The position numbers were made by a program, and so were the translations under genes. From Betaproteobacteria bacterium RIFCSPLOWO2_02_FULL_68_150 (GTDB lineage Bacteria; Pseudomonadota; Gammaproteobacteria; Burkholderiales; SG8-39), in NCBI GenBank assembly GCA_001771975.1, contig MERE01000167.1, forward strand, positions 1 through 15,842: a stretch of 15,842 bases of DNA. The letters are read 5' to 3'. The first letter of the stretch is position 1. The number at the start of each line of letters is the position of its first letter. The notes beneath the pieces are model-generated. The model ran no database searches, had not been told where the DNA came from, and worked only from the letters and a program-made list of their open reading frames with translations. This document shows positions 13,223-15,842 of the stretch, piece by piece.

Positions 13223-13854
13223 GGGTCCTTGCCTGGCTATCGCTGTTGCTGGCTGCGGGCTGTGCCGCGCTCGGGCCGCCAAGCGAGACGGCGATCGTGC
13301 GCGACGCGGTGAATCTGGCGGTTGCTACGGCGAGCGCAGCGGAGGATGTGCGGCGACGCGAGCTCGGCCGCGCGGTGCAGGAATGCGAGCGCGAGCCGGG
13401 ACGCATGTCCTGCGCCCGCCTGGCGATACTGCTCGCCACTCTGCCCGAACCGGAGCGCGACGACGCGCGCGCCAAAGTGCTGCTCGAGTCCCTGGCGGCG
13501 CAAGAGCCGCAGTCGGACCTCTCGCGCTTTGCGCAGCTGCTCGCGGCGAGCATCGCCGAGCGCCAGCGCTCGGCCCGGGAAGCGCGCGCCGCCGGCGAGC
13601 GCGCGGAGGCCAGCGCGCGGGCGATCGAGCAGCGCGCGCAGAGCATGCAGTCGCAACTCGAGGAACTGAAACGCGAGACGCGCGCCGGCGAGCAGCGCGA
13701 GGGGGCGCTGCGCAAGCAGCTCGAGACCTACAAGCGCGAGGTGCGCGCTAACGAGTATCGCGAGGAGACGCTGCGCAAGCAGATCCAGGCCCTCAGGGAA
13801 GCCGAGCGGAGTATGCTGGAGCGTGAGGAACGCCTGCCCGTCAAGCCGAGGTGA
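13219..13854 (+). CDS. qseG: QseG-like lipoprotein with coiled coil
   Basis: This encodes a 211-residue protein. The N-terminus MRVLAWLSLLLAAGC is a lipoprotein signal with lipidated Cys15. A first domain (about 20-110) carries two cysteines in CEREPGRMSC, and residues ~115-205 form a long charged coiled coil rich in E, R, Q and A. In enterics QseG is an outer-membrane lipoprotein that contacts the QseE/GlrK sensor and modulates its activity. I assign this protein from its position between kinase and regulator, the lipobox and the coiled coil rather than from clear sequence similarity. It starts within the glrK stop (ATGA) and ends 4 bp before glrR. Confidence 0.72.
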   Translation: MRVLAWLSLLLAAGCAALGPPSETAIVRDAVNLAVATASAAEDVRRRELGRAVQECEREPGRMSCARLAILLATLPEPERDDARAKVLLESLAAQEPQSDLSRFAQLLAASIAERQRSAREARAAGERAEASARAIEQRAQSMQSQLEELKRETRAGEQREGALRKQLETYKREVRANEYREETLRKQIQALREAERSMLEREERLPVKPR

Positions 13855-13858
13855 ATCC

Positions 13859-15226
<1,368 letters not shown>

Positions 15227-15230
15227 CGAA

Positions 15231-15253
15231 GCGCCCACGGCGCGGGGGTTTTT
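15231..15253 (+). terminator. Weak candidate intrinsic terminator after glrR
   Basis: GCGCC-CAC-GGCGC forms a 5-bp hairpin 4 nt after the glrR stop, followed by a G run and five T (15249-15253). The stem is short and the G run separates it from the T tract, so efficiency is doubtful. The T tract runs into the first GlrR-like site. Confidence 0.3.
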
Positions 15254-15270
15254 GTCGTCCCTTGGCGACA
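15253..15270. promoter_or_regulatory. Putative GlrR operator 1 (TGTC-N10-GACA)
   Basis: The site reads TGTC, 10 bp, GACA: an exact match to the inverted repeat bound by GlrR upstream of glmY in enterics (established in E. coli). It is intergenic and centred about 165 bp upstream of the predicted sigma-54 transcript start, within the usual enhancer range. The same 8-base pattern also occurs twice inside coding sequence in this window, so the evidence is the arrangement with the second site and the -24/-12 element rather than the match alone. Confidence 0.55.
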
Positions 15271-15319
15271 GCTGGTCGCCCTTTCGCTAGCGCGGCTTAG
15301 CGCAATCGGCCGCCGCCGC

Positions 15320-15337
15320 CGTCGTCCTGCAGCGACA
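15320..15337. promoter_or_regulatory. Putative GlrR operator 2 (CGTC-N10-GACA)
   Basis: The site matches the operator with one mismatch (CGTC instead of TGTC) and exact N10 spacing to GACA. Its centre is 67 bp from operator 1 and about 98 bp upstream of the predicted transcript start. The 10-bp spacer shares the GTCC start with operator 1. Multiple tandem operators are typical for NtrC-type activators. Confidence 0.42.
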
Positions 15338-15400
15338 AATTCGCCGCGCCCGGCTGCCGGTTGCCGCTGCAACTCGTTGAATCAGCGGGGTGGATCATGG

Positions 15401-15416
15401 TGGCATGGCCATTGCT
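15401..15416 (+). promoter_or_regulatory. Putative sigma-54 (-24/-12) promoter
   Basis: TGGCATGGCCATTGCT fits the consensus TGGCACG-N4-TTGCW with a single change (C to T at position 6) and has exact GG-N10-GC spacing. Transcription would start about 12 bp after the GC, near 15427, giving a leader of about 57 nt to the ATG of the small membrane protein. It lies 175 bp after the gene of a sigma-54 activator and downstream of two candidate operators. Confidence 0.62.
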
Positions 15417-15483
15417 TTCTTTTCCATGCTGGGCGCTGGTTTGGCGCCATTTCCGACGAGGGTGCGAGACGGGCTGCTTCAGG

Positions 15484-15813
15484 ATGGAGTCCATCAACTT
15501 CAAGCGGGACCTGTCCACTTTTCTCCAGGTGCTCGGCGGCGCCGCGGTGCTGCCGTTGATGCTGCTCGGAGTCGGAGGCACGATCTACAAGGCCCTGGCC
15601 CCGAACGGCTGGTTGAGCGTGTTGCTTCGCAACGGCCTGCCGGACAGCTTTGCCGCAGCGAGCGCGCTTCTGGTGATGTGCGGTTTCGCCTGGCTGACGC
15701 GCGAGTGGCGCACGCCGCGAACGCGAAGCTGGGTCATCGATTCTCTGGTGTACGCGTTCGCCGTCGCCGGGCTGATGTATGCGGCGCAGCTGATCGCGAA
15801 CGGGAGGCTGTGA
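15484..15813 (+). CDS. Small three-helix membrane protein of unknown function, putative GlrR target
   Basis: This encodes a 109-residue protein I do not recognise. Predicted membrane helices lie at about 13-34 (FLQVLGGAAVLPLMLLGVGG), 56-72 and 85-104. The N-terminus is charged (MESINFKRD), and the loop between helices 2 and 3 is rich in R and T (TREWRTPRTRSW), suggesting a cytoplasmic loop. It contains one cysteine (Cys66). The start is uncertain: an in-frame ATG at 15397 would add 29 residues, including a hydrophobic stretch, but lies upstream of the predicted sigma-54 transcript start, so 15484 is preferred. An AGG lies too close to this ATG to be a good ribosome site. Its position after glrR suggests an envelope-stress role, which is inference. 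After the stop, 15814-15842 hold nothing I can call. Confidence 0.55.
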   Translation: MESINFKRDLSTFLQVLGGAAVLPLMLLGVGGTIYKALAPNGWLSVLLRNGLPDSFAAASALLVMCGFAWLTREWRTPRTRSWVIDSLVYAFAVAGLMYAAQLIANGRL

Positions 15814-15842
15814 ACCGGACGCGCCGACGGCAAGAATCCTGA

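Noticed and set aside
11192..13282. Very long - strand open frame running from folA back through glrK
   Set aside because: Only its last 177 codons are DHFR. The upstream part is an antisense shadow of glrK, and the folA ATG and TATAAT mark the true start.
15397..15483. Upstream in-frame extension of the small membrane protein
   Set aside because: It would begin upstream of the predicted sigma-54 transcript start and overlap the -24/-12 element. It is kept only as an alternative start if that promoter proves wrong.
15810..15842. GTG-initiated 10-codon frame at the right edge
   Set aside because: It overlaps the previous stop and ends at the last base, but is too short, very basic and unsupported by any motif.

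Overview
The window looks like chromosomal DNA of a high-GC betaproteobacterium. Base composition is roughly two thirds G+C by eye. metG and mrp/apbC are divergent, a dcd remnant follows mrp, and there is a GlrK/QseG/GlrR-type two-component operon. No RNA genes, insertion sequences or CRISPR arrays were seen.

Layout. (1) 1-552, + strand: the last 30 codons of a ModA-like periplasmic solute-binding protein, then a small exported DsrE-fold protein. (2) 542-9815, - strand: a very tight seven-gene run, transcribed leftwards as metG-hyfB-hyfC-hyfE-hyfF-hyfG-hyfI, with junctions of -4, 7, 3, 1, 4 and 2 bp. The six hyf-like genes encode a compact membrane complex related to complex I and group 4 [NiFe] hydrogenases. 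The catalytic-subunit homologue has lost all four Ni-Fe cysteine ligands, while the small subunit keeps the four N2-type cluster cysteines. This is the signature of the Ehr (energy-converting hydrogenase related) complexes. No ferredoxin-type subunit is encoded. (3) 9816-11191: a divergent promoter region, mrp, and a dcd gene reduced by internal deletion to its first ~17 and last ~9 codons, followed by a 35-bp near-perfect palindrome. (4) 11192-11725, - strand: folA. (5) 11756-15226, + strand: glrK-qseG-glrR, an envelope-stress type histidine kinase, a lipoprotein and a sigma-54 activator. (6) 15227-15842: a regulatory region with a TGTC-N10-GACA site (the operator known for enteric GlrR), a one-mismatch second copy and a good -24/-12 sigma-54 promoter, leading into a small three-helix membrane protein.

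How it works together. The hyf-like complex should couple an unknown redox reaction at its N2-like cluster to ion transport through two antiporter-type subunits (HyfB, HyfF). Its electron donor and acceptor are not encoded here. Its translation appears coupled to methionyl-tRNA synthetase by an ATGA overlap. On the right, the GlrK/GlrR system very probably controls the small membrane protein directly beside it. The two most notable things are the metG-linked Ehr complex, with a newly gained CxxC in its cysteine-less catalytic subunit, and the putative GlrR/sigma-54 target.
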